Shown: positions 1-8,340 of the stretch, piece by piece | How positions within the stretch are numbered: position 1 is the first letter of the stretch | How the letters are laid out: each line of letters begins with the position of its first letter | Assembly (NCBI GenBank): GCA_965227695.1 | Contig: OZ245760.1 | Span: 620,001-684,000 of the forward strand | From: UBA1858 sp965227695 | Lineage (GTDB): Bacteria > Pseudomonadota > Gammaproteobacteria > UBA4575 | Length of the DNA: 64,000 nt | Direction of reading: 5' to 3' | The notes under the pieces: generated by a model | What the model was told of the DNA's origin: nothing | Databases searched by the model: none | What the model saw: the letters and a program-made list of their open reading frames with translations, nothing else | Translations under genes and position numbers: made by a program

Positions 1-85
1 GTCTGAGTGCATCTTCCTGCCCTTCTGGACATGCGATGCGGTATTCTTTGTCGAGTATTTGGACTGTGATCGGCTTTGAGCTCAT
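1..85 (-). CDS. zapA: Cell division protein ZapA, N-terminal fragment
   Basis: Only the first 28 codons are inside the window; the gene runs off the left edge. The visible start, MSSKPITVQILDKEYRIACP, is the typical opening of ZapA, whose short beta-hairpin domain precedes a long coiled coil. ZapA cross-links FtsZ protofilaments at the Z-ring in the cytoplasm. It lies 31 bases downstream of the small coiled-coil gene at 117-332 on the same strand and is divergent from ygfB, the usual gammaproteobacterial order. The identification rests on the N-terminal motif and the neighbours, since the remainder cannot be seen. Confidence 0.85.
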   Translation of the reverse strand, partial: MSSKPITVQILDKEYRIACPEGQEDALR

Positions 86-116
86 AGTGCGTATATTGGT
101 TAGGCGTTGTGTCGTG

Positions 117-332
117 TTAACCTGCCGTCTCCATGGCTTTTAATCGATTTATCATAGTCTGTACCCGTTGACGTGCTTCTTCCTGTTTCTCCAGCAGTTT
201 GGCCCGCTCAGTGCTGTATGATTGCTGCTGGGCTTTAAGTAGCCTGTTCTCCTGCTTTAACTGTTCACATGTCTGTATAAGTTCATCAATGCGAATTTCT
301 AGCCTCTGGAATTCTTCTTCTGAAATATTCAT
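117..332 (-). CDS. Small coiled-coil protein (TIGR02449-type, ZapB-like) upstream of zapA
   Basis: This 71-residue cytoplasmic protein is almost entirely predicted helix, with heptad-like spacing of Leu/Ile and many Glu, Gln and Arg residues. There is no signal peptide or cysteine-rich motif apart from one Cys. Short coiled-coil proteins of this kind (TIGR02449 family) sit directly upstream of zapA in many gammaproteobacteria and resemble ZapB in shape. Co-transcription with zapA is likely, given the 31-base gap and shared strand. A role in divisome assembly is an inference from position and structure; the family has no assigned reaction. Confidence 0.75.
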   Translation of the reverse strand: MNISEEEFQRLEIRIDELIQTCEQLKQENRLLKAQQQSYSTERAKLLEKQEEARQRVQTMINRLKAMETAG

Positions 333-494
333 GGTATTTCTTATTATTATTCAAGCCGTTAACAGTAACAATATGCTATCACACAAACAGGCAGAACGAC
401 AAAGTAAAATATATGACAGTTTCCAGCTTACAACAGTATTATTTAGCCGTGACTGGATATAAATATTTGAATTTAATAGTGGTAAACTTCAATC

Positions 495-1046
495 ATGAGT
501 TTACCTGCCTATGAAGAATTAAATGAAGCTTTGCGCCAGCTCGATTTCGGTGAGCGTGCTTCTGAGCTGCATGGCTTTTTATGTGGTGTCGTCGCACTGG
601 ATATCGCTTATCCTCTTGGTTCGTCAATTACCACACTGGCGCCTGATCTTCGTCAGGATGCAATGAACGAGCAATTCACACAAACCCTTGACTGTTTGTA
701 CGACGCAGTACGTCAGCAAATGACCGATCCGGTGCTACAACTCGAACTGCTTATCCCTGAGGAAAATTCAGTGAATTTAAGCGCACGGGTAAAAGCCTTG
801 GGCAGCTGGTGTGATGGTTTCTTGTTTGGGCTTGCCAATGCAGGACTGAGGGAACGTTCTGACCTGCCTGAAGACACTTCTGAAATTCTGTTGGACCTGA
901 CTCGCATTTCACAGCTGCAGGGCGCTGATACTGGCGATGAAGATGAAGAATCTTCTTTCAATGAGTTGCTCGAGTATGTGCGCATGTCTGCTTTGCTGGT
1001 GGCAGAAGAGCTCCAGCCGATCAAAATGTCTACGGAGTTGCAATAA
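495..1046 (+). CDS. ygfB: UPF0149 family protein YgfB
   Basis: This 183-residue acidic protein contains the family hallmark of a helical repeat with the motif LHGFLCG near residues 24-30 and the second conserved stretch WCDGFLFGL near residues 109-117. Family members are 180-200 residues, so the length is normal. In Pseudomonas, YgfB is reported to modulate expression linked to beta-lactam resistance; the general biochemical function is not settled. It heads the ygfB-pepP-ubiH-ubiI operon, ending immediately before the GTG start of pepP, and is divergent from the zapA pair. Confidence 0.9.
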   Translation: MSLPAYEELNEALRQLDFGERASELHGFLCGVVALDIAYPLGSSITTLAPDLRQDAMNEQFTQTLDCLYDAVRQQMTDPVLQLELLIPEENSVNLSARVKALGSWCDGFLFGLANAGLRERSDLPEDTSEILLDLTRISQLQGADTGDEDEESSFNELLEYVRMSALLVAEELQPIKMSTELQ

Positions 1047-2354
1047 GTGAGAAATGAATTCACGAAGCGCAGGAAGAACCTGATGCGAATGATGGGGCCT
1101 GATGCCATTGCAATAATCCCCGCCTCTTCGGTTAAGGTGCGTAACCGCGATGTTGAGTTTGATTATCGCCAGGATAGCGATTTTTTGTATTTAACCGGCT
1201 TCCATGAGCCGGAGTCTGTCGCTGTTTTGATCCCCCAACGTGAACAGGCACAGTATGTCCTGTTCTGTCGTGAGCGCGATCTGGAGATGGAAACCTGGAA
1301 TGGACGCCGGGCAGGCCAGAAAGGCGCGATCGAATACTACGATGCTGACGATGCCTTTCCTATTGGTGACATTGATGAAATCCTGCCTGGATTACTGGAA
1401 CAGCGTGAACGTGTTTTTTACACGATGGGGGTGAATACTGATTTTGACCACAGAGTGATTGGCTGGGTGAATCAGATACGCGAAAAGGGTCGCGGAGGGG
1501 CACATACTCCCAATGAATTTATTGCATTGGAGCACTTATTACACGAGTTAAGGTTGTTCAAGTCGGGTGCGGAAATTCAGTCAATGAAAAAGGCGGCAAA
1601 AGCGGCCATGGCCGGACACCGTCGCGCCATGCAGCGCTGTCGGCCTGGTATGTATGAATATCAGGTTGAAGCTGAACTTCTATATGAATTTAAAAAGGCC
1701 GGTTGCCAGACTGCCTACCCGTCTATCGTAGGAGGTGGTGAAAATGGCTGTATATTACATTACACGGATAACAACCATATTCTTAAGGAGGGCGAGTTAC
1801 TATTGATCGATGCCGGTGCGGAATTTCAGGGCTATGCGAGTGATATAACACGTACATTTCCTGTGAATGGTGAATTCAGTGAACCACAACTTGAGTTATA
1901 TAATCTTGTGCTTGAAGCTCAGTTAGCCGCAATTGATGCGGTACGGCCGGGCAATCACTGGAACGATCCGCATGACATTGCCATCAAGGTACTCACTAAG
2001 GGTTTGATCAGGCTTGGCATTTTGAAAGGAAGACCTGCGCAGTTAATCAGGGATGAAGAGTATCGGCGCTTCTATATGCACCGCACCGGCCACTGGCTGG
2101 GTTTGGATGTGCATGATGTCGGCGACTACAAAGTTGACAATCAGTGGCGCCTGTTTGAACCAGGTATGGTGCTTACGGTTGAACCGGGACTATATATCCC
2201 CGCCAAATCAAAAGGGGTGCCAAAACGTTACTGGAATACAGGTATTCGTATCGAAGATGATGTGCGTGTTACTCGCAGTGGCCACGAAGTTCTTACTCAG
2301 GCGCTAATTAAAGAAGCTGAGGATATTGAACAATGGATGGCATCAGCCCGGTAA
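1047..2354 (+). CDS. pepP: Xaa-Pro aminopeptidase (aminopeptidase P)
   Basis: A 435-residue cytoplasmic metallopeptidase that removes an N-terminal residue preceding proline. The N-terminal creatinase-like domain (about 1-170) is followed by the pita-bread M24 domain. The dinuclear metal ligands are visible as D255 (IDAG), D266 (SDITR), H349 (HRTGH), E379 (VEPG) and E403 (RIEDD), spaced as in E. coli PepP. Translation starts at GTG directly after the ygfB stop codon, with a Shine-Dalgarno-like ACGGAG about nine bases upstream; no nearby ATG fits the family start as well. The position between ygfB and ubiH is conserved in gammaproteobacteria. Confidence 0.97.
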   Translation: MRNEFTKRRKNLMRMMGPDAIAIIPASSVKVRNRDVEFDYRQDSDFLYLTGFHEPESVAVLIPQREQAQYVLFCRERDLEMETWNGRRAGQKGAIEYYDADDAFPIGDIDEILPGLLEQRERVFYTMGVNTDFDHRVIGWVNQIREKGRGGAHTPNEFIALEHLLHELRLFKSGAEIQSMKKAAKAAMAGHRRAMQRCRPGMYEYQVEAELLYEFKKAGCQTAYPSIVGGGENGCILHYTDNNHILKEGELLLIDAGAEFQGYASDITRTFPVNGEFSEPQLELYNLVLEAQLAAIDAVRPGNHWNDPHDIAIKVLTKGLIRLGILKGRPAQLIRDEEYRRFYMHRTGHWLGLDVHDVGDYKVDNQWRLFEPGMVLTVEPGLYIPAKSKGVPKRYWNTGIRIEDDVRVTRSGHEVLTQALIKEAEDIEQWMASAR

Positions 2355-2358
2355 CTTC

Positions 2359-3579
2359 ATGGCAGATGTAAACCTGAATGCAGATATCGTCATCGTCGGA
2401 GGTGGCCTGGTCGGCATGTCTTTGGCGATTGGTTTGGCAAAGAGTCCCTGCCGGGTGATTCTGCTGGAGCGCAGCCAGAATGCTCCGCTGCATCACAATG
2501 TTCTGGACCTGCGTACTACCGGCCTGGCAATGAGTTCAAAAGTCATGTTTTCCCGTTTGGGCTTATGGGAAAAGATCGTAAAAGCTGCCAGTCCGATCGA
2601 TCGACTGGATGTCTCCGAGCAGGCAAATTTTGGTGTGGCAAGAATTGATGCCAAACAGCATGGCATTTCATCTATCGGTTATATGGTTCCAAATGACCAC
2701 CTGATGGAAGTGTTGAGCAAGGAAGTCATGCAGCTGCCGAATTTAACAATAATGTCACCGGCGAGCTGCGAGAGTATTGAGCGCTGCGGTAATGCATACC
2801 GTCTTGGTATCACGCATGGCCAGGAGTATCAGCAAATAACCGCATCACTGGTGGTAGGCGCGGATGGCTCAAACTCCAAGGTGCGGGACCTGCTAAATAT
2901 TACTGCGACTCACAAAAAATATAACCAAACTGCAATTATTACTAACGTGTGTACGCAAAAGCCTCACAACAATGTGGCCTATGAGCGTTTCACACAACAC
3001 GGCCCGTTAGCCGTTTTACCTATACAGAAGAATTACTGTGCACTGATATGGACCCAGCCTGATGATCATGTCGATTATTATCTGAGTTTGGATGATCGGG
3101 TGTTTATGCGGGAATTACAAAAAGCGTTTGGATACCGTCTGGGCAGATTTCTGGCCGTAGGCCAGCGAGTTGGGTATCCTTTGACAATGATCACCAGTGA
3201 CCAACTTACTTGCGACACGGCTGTGCTGGTAGGGAATGCTGCCCAAACAGTGCATCCGGTCGCGGCTCAAGGTTTTAACCTTGGATTAAGAGATGTCCAG
3301 ACACTGATTCATATGCTTAACAAGATAGACTTTAATCCTGACTGCTTCCCGGATATGTTGACTGAATATGAACATCTTCGCGATCCGGATCGGCAGCATG
3401 TCATTCGTTTAACCGATGGCTTAACGCGTCTTTTTGCGCCACAGATATGGCCTGCAAAAATTCTGCGCGGCGTGGGTATACGCATGATTGGCAATTTCTA
3501 CGCCGCCCAGCGCAGCATACTGAGACGAAATATGGGTCTGCGTTATCTGCCCTGTCTGGAAAGTGATGCCAATGATTGA
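2359..3579 (+). CDS. ubiH: 2-octaprenyl-6-methoxyphenol hydroxylase UbiH
   Basis: This 406-residue FAD-dependent monooxygenase hydroxylates C1 of the ubiquinone ring precursor. The Rossmann FAD motif GGGLVG lies near residue 16. The second FAD motif has the UbiH-specific form GNAAQTVHP followed by QGFNLGLRDV, where other family members have GDAAH. This distinguishes it from the neighbouring paralogue. I chose the ATG at 2359, four bases after the pepP stop, because the reading frame upstream only offers a TTG inside pepP. It ends eight bases inside ubiI, so translation of the two hydroxylases is probably coupled. Confidence 0.95.
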   Translation: MADVNLNADIVIVGGGLVGMSLAIGLAKSPCRVILLERSQNAPLHHNVLDLRTTGLAMSSKVMFSRLGLWEKIVKAASPIDRLDVSEQANFGVARIDAKQHGISSIGYMVPNDHLMEVLSKEVMQLPNLTIMSPASCESIERCGNAYRLGITHGQEYQQITASLVVGADGSNSKVRDLLNITATHKKYNQTAIITNVCTQKPHNNVAYERFTQHGPLAVLPIQKNYCALIWTQPDDHVDYYLSLDDRVFMRELQKAFGYRLGRFLAVGQRVGYPLTMITSDQLTCDTAVLVGNAAQTVHPVAAQGFNLGLRDVQTLIHMLNKIDFNPDCFPDMLTEYEHLRDPDRQHVIRLTDGLTRLFAPQIWPAKILRGVGIRMIGNFYAAQRSILRRNMGLRYLPCLESDAND

Positions 3580-4759
3580 CCAGCTCACTGACTGCGAGAT
3601 CGCTGTCGTTGGCACAGGCGCGGTGGGTCTGACAGCTGCGTGCTGTTTGGCTGAACGATTCACAAAAGTGGTCCTGATTGGAGACATATCTATTCCGGAC
3701 TGGCGACCACAGGATGATTATGGGTTGCGTGTCAGTGCGCTTAACCCCGCCAGCATTGAATTATTAAAAACGCTGGACGTCTGGCAGCAAGTCCGTTCGA
3801 TGCGTGTGTGTCCGTATTATTCGATGTATGTGTGGGAGCAAAACACAAGCACCCACATTGAATTTAGTAGCCGGGAGACATCGCATGCATCGTTGGGTGC
3901 CATTGTTGAAAATCAGGTATTGCTGGCGGCTTTAAAAAATAAAGTAGACCAGTGTTCTAATATTACCTGTATTGAGAAAACCGGTCTTGATAACATGAGT
4001 GCGATATCCGGGGCTGGTATGCTATTGGAGCTGGGTAATGGGAAGCGATTAACCGCTGAACTGGTATTGGGAGCGGATGGCCACCATTCTAAAGTGAGGG
4101 ACTGTATTGGTGCATCTAGTATTCGCACACCCTACCGGCAAATGGGTATTGTATGCACGATAGCAACACAGCTTGATCACCAGCATACTGCCTGGCAATG
4201 TTTCACGCGCCATGGCCCGCTGGCATTACTGCCACTGGATGAAAATATATGTTCTGTTGTATGGAGTGTCCCTGAAGACAAATGTCGCCAATTGATGGAA
4301 CTGCCAATTTCGCAATTTAATCTTGAATTGACTGAGCACTTCGAATCCAGGCTTGGCCAGCTGGAGGTGATATCCGAGCTAAGATCATTTCCTCTGCAGG
4401 GGGCGCAATCAAGTTCTTACATCGGCCATCGTGCTATTTTACTCGGTGATGCCGCACATGTTATTCACCCGCTAGCCGGATTAGGCCTAAATATGGGGCT
4501 GATGGATGCGCAATTTTTGAGTCAGCTGTTAAATAACAGTGACCGTCCGCTTGGGAGCGAACGGGTTTTGAGGCGTTACGAAAGAGCGCGTAAAAGTGAA
4601 AATATACTTATGCAAAAGTCGTTGGAAAGCATTGATATGCTGTTTCGTGAAAAACGCGGTCTTGCAATGCACGCACGATCTGTTGGCGTGAATTTCACAA
4701 ACAAATTGCTACCGGTAAAGATGCTTTTCATGAGACGGGCTTTAGGAATGCCCGTATAG
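3572..4759 (+). CDS. ubiI: Ubiquinone hydroxylase UbiI (VisC)
   Basis: A 395-residue FAD-dependent hydroxylase paralogous to UbiH, expected to hydroxylate C5 of the ubiquinone precursor within the Ubi complex. The FAD-binding motif GTGAVG is near the N terminus, and the second motif is GDAAHVIHPLAG, followed by an unusual LGLNMG where most relatives have QGVNLG. The ATG at 3572 was preferred to GTG 3563 and ATG 3566 because GGAAAG lies at a suitable distance; it overlaps the end of ubiH. Members of the UbiI/UbiF/UbiM branch are hard to separate by eye, so position next to ubiH drives the symbol. Confidence 0.88.
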   Translation: MIDQLTDCEIAVVGTGAVGLTAACCLAERFTKVVLIGDISIPDWRPQDDYGLRVSALNPASIELLKTLDVWQQVRSMRVCPYYSMYVWEQNTSTHIEFSSRETSHASLGAIVENQVLLAALKNKVDQCSNITCIEKTGLDNMSAISGAGMLLELGNGKRLTAELVLGADGHHSKVRDCIGASSIRTPYRQMGIVCTIATQLDHQHTAWQCFTRHGPLALLPLDENICSVVWSVPEDKCRQLMELPISQFNLELTEHFESRLGQLEVISELRSFPLQGAQSSSYIGHRAILLGDAAHVIHPLAGLGLNMGLMDAQFLSQLLNNSDRPLGSERVLRRYERARKSENILMQKSLESIDMLFREKRGLAMHARSVGVNFTNKLLPVKMLFMRRALGMPV

Positions 4760-4856
4760 AATGTTGCGGTCACTAATATAGGCTGGCCGCGAAATGATAT
4801 ATTGGAATGTTCAATCAGTATCAGTAATATAGATCAATTAACATCAAGGAATAAAC

Positions 4857-5072
4857 ATGAAAGAAATTAAATCAGTTGGGGAGTATAAAATATACGAAAA
4901 GAAATCAGGCAGGTATGCAATCAAGGACGTTAATAAGAAATTTATAAACGGGGAAGAAAAGACTAAAATACTTGTCAGTGCCGGATTAATTACGGTTCCT
5001 GAGCCCAAGCCGGCACCTGTCGAACAAGTTGAAGAAGACGCCTCGCAAGCAGACGAACAGTCAGATCAGTAA
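4857..5072 (+). CDS. Small conserved-looking protein of unknown function
   Basis: I do not recognise this 71-residue protein. The first 45 residues are Lys-rich with a compact alternation of hydrophobic and charged residues (YKIYEKKSGRYAIKD), suggesting a small beta-rich domain. The last 25 residues are a Pro-, Glu- and Asp-rich acidic tail that looks disordered. It has a good ribosome binding site (CAAGGA) and lies 22 bases upstream of ppiC, also with its own AAGGAG, so the pair is probably co-transcribed. It has no signal peptide and should be cytoplasmic. The strong translation signals support a real gene. Confidence 0.7.
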   Translation: MKEIKSVGEYKIYEKKSGRYAIKDVNKKFINGEEKTKILVSAGLITVPEPKPAPVEQVEEDASQADEQSDQ

Positions 5073-5094
5073 TAATCACACATAAGGAGCAAAA

Positions 5095-5376
5095 ATGGCC
5101 AAGGCGACCGCACGACATATTCTGGTTGAAACCGAACAGCAGTGTAACACGTTGAAGGATCAAATTTCACAGGGTATGGATTTTGGAGAAGCCGCCAAGC
5201 AGCACTCAAAGTGTCCCTCGGGTGCTTCTGGGGGGGAATTGGGTGAGTTTGGACCCGGAATGATGGTAAAAGAGTTTGATCAAGTTGTATTTAGTGCACC
5301 CATCAATGAGGTGCAGGGACCGGTCCAGACTCAGTTTGGTTTCCACCTGCTGGAAGTCACCTCGCGTACGGATTAA
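5095..5376 (+). CDS. ppiC: Parvulin-type peptidyl-prolyl cis-trans isomerase PpiC
   Basis: This 93-residue single-domain parvulin catalyses cis-trans isomerisation of prolyl bonds in the cytoplasm. The whole length aligns in outline with E. coli PpiC: ARHILV at the start, then HSKCPSG, GGELGEFGPGMM, FDQVVF and the C-terminal QFGFHLLEV. The active-site His, Cys, Met, Phe and His positions typical of parvulins are all present. There is no signal peptide or extra domain, in contrast to SurA in this window. A strong AAGGAG precedes the ATG by seven bases. Confidence 0.93.
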   Translation: MAKATARHILVETEQQCNTLKDQISQGMDFGEAAKQHSKCPSGASGGELGEFGPGMMVKEFDQVVFSAPINEVQGPVQTQFGFHLLEVTSRTD

Positions 5377-5425
5377 TCTCCGGCAACGGTGAACAGGAAA
5401 TATCTGTCAGTATAAATACGATGGT

Positions 5426-6163
5426 TTAAACTAATTCTCCACTAATGAAGTTCTGTGCCTGCCTGGATGCCGGGCCGGCAAAGAATTTCTCAGCCGACGA
5501 CTGCTCTATCATCTCTCCCTTGTCGATAAATACAATTTCTTTTGCAAGCCGCCTGGCTTGAGCAAGATCATGTGTCGTCATAATAACTTTCGTGTTGGAA
5601 CTTTCAAACTGCTGAATAATATTTTCAAAACTAATTACAGACGGCGGGTCCAGCGCAACGGTAGGCTCATCCAGTAAAATTACTCTGGGTTTTAACACCC
5701 AGGCACGAGCAAGGGAGACTTTTTGTAATTCTCCGCCGGAAAGACATTTCGTATTGCGCCTGGCGAGATGACTTAAGCCACAGATCTCAAGTGCATGCTG
5801 GCAGCGTTGCTGGTGCTCAGACCTGGGAATTCCCGCGATACGTAAAACAAAACCAATATTATATTCTACTGTTTGATTAAAAAATGTGGGCTGCTGTAAT
5901 AATAATGTACGCCAGTACTGCCTGACACTGGGTGCCTGATTTGCCCAGGTAATGCTACCCGAACTGGGTACAATTACTCCGTGTAATAATTTTAGTAGAA
6001 GGCTTTTGCCTGAGCCGTTGTGACCAAGAATGATGCTTGTTCCGGATGAGGTAAGTTGTAAATTAAAATTATTAATTAACGTGTCATTTTTAATACGGTA
6101 AGAAACATCAATCATGCAAAGAGATACAGGCCGGTCCGTAAGTTTAGGTTTGTAAGTATTCAT
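5426..6163 (-). CDS. tupC: Tungstate-type ABC transporter ATP-binding protein (TupC-like)
   Basis: This 245-residue ABC ATPase has Walker A GHNGSGKS (residues 47-54), signature LSGGE (141-145) and Walker B VILLDEP (161-167), followed by the switch His in MTTHDL. It should energise import through the permease encoded just upstream. The start ATG overlaps the tupB stop by four bases (ATGA), a classic translational coupling. Tungstate is inferred from the permease family; molybdate or another oxyanion is possible, and the ATPase itself does not define the substrate. No solute-binding protein gene is present beside it. Confidence 0.85.
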   Translation of the reverse strand: MNTYKPKLTDRPVSLCMIDVSYRIKNDTLINNFNLQLTSSGTSIILGHNGSGKSLLLKLLHGVIVPSSGSITWANQAPSVRQYWRTLLLQQPTFFNQTVEYNIGFVLRIAGIPRSEHQQRCQHALEICGLSHLARRNTKCLSGGELQKVSLARAWVLKPRVILLDEPTVALDPPSVISFENIIQQFESSNTKVIMTTHDLAQARRLAKEIVFIDKGEMIEQSSAEKFFAGPASRQAQNFISGELV

Positions 6164-6855
6164 GCTGAATGCGACTTACGAACGATAATCATCAGGCTTG
6201 TAATTGTGAATGATATCATCAATAAAATGATTCCCAGAGCCATGGCTAACTCCAGGTTGCCCTTGCTGGTTTCAAGAGCGATGGTGGTCGTCATGACGCG
6301 AGTGACATGGTTAATATTGCCACCCACAATCAATACTGCGCCGACTTCCGCCGAAGCCCTGCCAAAACCGGCCAGCACGGCGGTGAATAAGCTTGTCCTG
6401 GCATCTTTTAGTAAGGGTAATATAGTAAAACGGGTTGGTGCTCCAAGCGCCTTAAACTGAAGTGCATGCTGCTTAAACAAGTCTTCAATCGTTTGTTGTG
6501 TCAACGAACTGATTATAGGGGTAATCAGGATGCATTGCGCAATGATCATTGCCGTAGATGTAAACAATAGTTCGAGATCGCCTAAAGGCCCTGACCGGGT
6601 CAGTAACAAATACAGGGCCAATCCCACTACGACGGGTGGTAATCCCATGAGGGTATTAAGCACTCCCGTAATAAGATCCTTGCCGCGAAAAAAATAGACA
6701 CCAAGGATAGTGCCCAGCGGAATGGAAATTAGCGTCGCAATGATAACGGCACTCAGGCTTACTTTGAGAGATAATAATACGATCTCTAGGAGTTCCGGCT
6801 CACATGCAATAATCAGCTGGAAGGCAGTATAGAAAATGCCGTCATCATTATTCAT
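6160..6855 (-). CDS. tupB: Tungstate-type ABC transporter permease (TupB-like)
   Basis: This 231-residue inner-membrane permease has five or six hydrophobic segments and the cytoplasmic EAA-type loop around FGRASAEVGAVLIVGGN, which contacts the ATPase. The pattern GLPPVVVGLALYLLL is typical of the TupB branch of molybdate/tungstate permeases. It sits between the PCuAC gene (33 bases upstream) and tupC (four-base overlap), so all three are probably one leftward operon. The expected periplasmic binding protein TupA is missing from the neighbourhood; it may be encoded elsewhere, or the system may use another binding partner. Confidence 0.87.
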   Translation of the reverse strand: MNNDDGIFYTAFQLIIACEPELLEIVLLSLKVSLSAVIIATLISIPLGTILGVYFFRGKDLITGVLNTLMGLPPVVVGLALYLLLTRSGPLGDLELLFTSTAMIIAQCILITPIISSLTQQTIEDLFKQHALQFKALGAPTRFTILPLLKDARTSLFTAVLAGFGRASAEVGAVLIVGGNINHVTRVMTTTIALETSKGNLELAMALGIILLMISFTITSLMIIVRKSHSA

Positions 6856-6887
6856 GAGCTAATTTGTAGTTTGTGCTCCTTATTACG

Positions 6888-7334
6888 CTACTGAAGCATC
6901 TTTCTTACCGGGACCACAACCTCTACTTGCTGTTGCTCGCTGAAGGTCAAGGTGAGCGTCACTTGATCCCCATCAGTTAATTGTCTTTGCGGTCTGAAAA
7001 GCATTAAATGATAGTCGCCGGGTTCCAGAACAAATGTACTGTTAGCCGCAATATGCAAGTGTAGATGAGGTATCATTCTGTATACGCCATCTTTTTCCAC
7101 GCTACGATGAAACTCAATCGAATTAAAGTCAGGACTGGATGCGCTATGCAGAATTATATGCTTATCCGTTGTATTGGTAATGCGCATATAACCCGCCATC
7201 GCGGTCGCGTTTGGCGGCGCCTCACGAATCCAGCCGTCTTCAATTAGAACGGGACTAACGGGAGTATCCTGGCCACAAGCAGTAAAAGTCAGTAGCAGCA
7301 TCAGGGCGAAACTTAAAAATATGATTTTACGCAT
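6888..7334 (-). CDS. PCuAC-family periplasmic copper chaperone lipoprotein
   Basis: A 148-residue exported protein with a type II signal sequence; the lipobox Cys is C20 (FTAC). It contains the exact PCuAC copper-binding pattern H-X10-M-X21-H-X-M at H76, M87, H109 and M111, with an extra HLHLH stretch at 90-94. PCuAC proteins carry Cu(I) in the periplasm, classically to cytochrome oxidase. It is the first gene of a probable operon with tupB and tupC rather than sitting with sco or cytochrome oxidase genes, an unusual context. An extended -10 promoter element lies about 33 bases upstream of its start. Confidence 0.92.
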   Translation of the reverse strand: MRKIIFLSFALMLLLTFTACGQDTPVSPVLIEDGWIREAPPNATAMAGYMRITNTTDKHIILHSASSPDFNSIEFHRSVEKDGVYRMIPHLHLHIAANSTFVLEPGDYHLMLFRPQRQLTDGDQVTLTLTFSEQQQVEVVVPVRKMLQ

Positions 7335-7366
7335 AGATTTATTATTTTGTTTTAACTTAATCTGAT

Positions 7367-7375
7367 ATTATACCA
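7367..7375 (-). promoter_or_regulatory. Extended -10 promoter element for the PCuAC-tup operon
   Basis: On the minus strand the bases read TGGTATAAT, a perfect TGn-TATAAT extended -10 element. Transcription would start near 7360, giving a leader of about 25 bases before the PCuAC ATG. No good -35 hexamer is visible at 17 bases, as is common for extended -10 promoters. The assignment is by motif only. Confidence 0.45.
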
Positions 7376-7414
7376 TTGTTAATCAAAATTTGAGATAAAA
7401 CGCTGAGTTTGAGA

Positions 7415-7810
7415 ATGGGCGCTGAACCGAACGATAGAATCTATACACAAGATCATGTCTGGCTGAAGACTTTCTCTGATGGAACGTATGAATTAGGTAT
7501 CACCTCGTACGCGCAACAGGAACTGGGAGATATTGTGTTTGTTGATCTGCCGTCTGTGGGAACTTCAACGCAACCCGGACAAGCGTGTGCCATTGTGGAA
7601 TCGGTTAAATCAGCGTCGGATATAATTTGCCCCGTGGAAGGCGTGGTCTCACAGGTTAATCAGCAGCTGGCTGACGAGCCTGAGCTTATTAATGAATCCC
7701 CCTATACCGAAGGCTGGATTTTGCGGATCAAAATGGATCAGGACAATACAATAGAGAATAAAATGTCTGCGGATGAGTATGTTGCTCAACTATCCGCAAG
7801 CACTGTTTAG
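7415..7810 (+). CDS. gcvH: Glycine cleavage system H protein (lipoyl carrier)
   Basis: This 131-residue lipoyl-domain protein carries the aminomethyl intermediate of glycine cleavage on a lipoylated lysine. The lipoylation motif ESVKSASD places the modified residue at K65. The family pattern HVWLK, GITSYAQQELGDIVFVDLP and GWILRIK is complete. I chose ATG 7415 over TTG 7409 because the frame has a purine-rich GAG at suitable spacing. There are no gcvT or gcvP genes beside it; it is followed 29 bases later by tpx. H-like proteins can also serve in sulfur oxidation (LbpA) or as lipoate relays, but nothing nearby supports that over a plain H protein. Confidence 0.9.
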   Translation: MGAEPNDRIYTQDHVWLKTFSDGTYELGITSYAQQELGDIVFVDLPSVGTSTQPGQACAIVESVKSASDIICPVEGVVSQVNQQLADEPELINESPYTEGWILRIKMDQDNTIENKMSADEYVAQLSASTV

Positions 7811-7839
7811 TTCAACATCGATAATTTAGCGAGGAGTTC

Positions 7840-8340
7840 ATGGCAACAATAACATTACAGGGAAACAATATTCAAACAAACGGCAACTTGCCGGCCATCG
7901 GAGAGCGCGCGCCAGATTTTACTCTGGTTAACCAGGATCTTGGAAACGTTGGACTTGATGATTTTGCGGGTAAGAAGAAACTTATAAGCATTGTTCCAAG
8001 TCTGGACACACCTGTATGCGCAAGTTCTACCAAAAAGTTTGCAGCTCTGGCCGCCGAGAGGGAAGACATCATCGTAATAATCGTATCCGCTGATCTGCCA
8101 TTTGCCATGTCACGCTTTTGTAGTAGCGAAAAAGTGGAAAATGTTGTGACACTCTCAATGATGCGCAGCCAGAAATTCGCCGAAGATTATGGTGTTTTAA
8201 TTCAGGATGGACCACTGGCAGGAATTACGGCCCGCGCAGTTGTCATTCTCGATGCAGATAATAATGTCAAATATACAGAACTTGTTGGTGAAATTGCTGA
8301 TGAGCCTGATTATGATGCTGCTGTAGACGCACTGGCTTAG
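7840..8340 (+). CDS. tpx: Thiol peroxidase Tpx
   Basis: A 166-residue atypical 2-Cys peroxiredoxin that reduces lipid and other hydroperoxides using thioredoxin. The peroxidatic cysteine is C60 in DTPVCASST and the resolving cysteine is C94 in SRFCSSE, the Tpx-specific spacing. The remainder (GNLPAIGERAPDFTL, and the C-terminal DYDAAVDALA) matches the family, and length is standard. It follows gcvH by 29 bases and has its own GAGGAG ribosome binding site. Its TAG stop overlaps the TAA of the convergent DUF255 gene. Confidence 0.96.
   Translation: MATITLQGNNIQTNGNLPAIGERAPDFTLVNQDLGNVGLDDFAGKKKLISIVPSLDTPVCASSTKKFAALAAEREDIIVIIVSADLPFAMSRFCSSEKVENVVTLSMMRSQKFAEDYGVLIQDGPLAGITARAVVILDADNNVKYTELVGEIADEPDYDAAVDALA

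Noticed and set aside
1..85. 6S RNA expected beside zapA
   Set aside because: In this family of genomes it would lie beyond the left edge; nothing in the window matches it.
7415..7810. Sulfur-oxidation lipoate-binding protein LbpA instead of GcvH
   Set aside because: No sHdr genes are near, and the sequence follows the classical H protein throughout.
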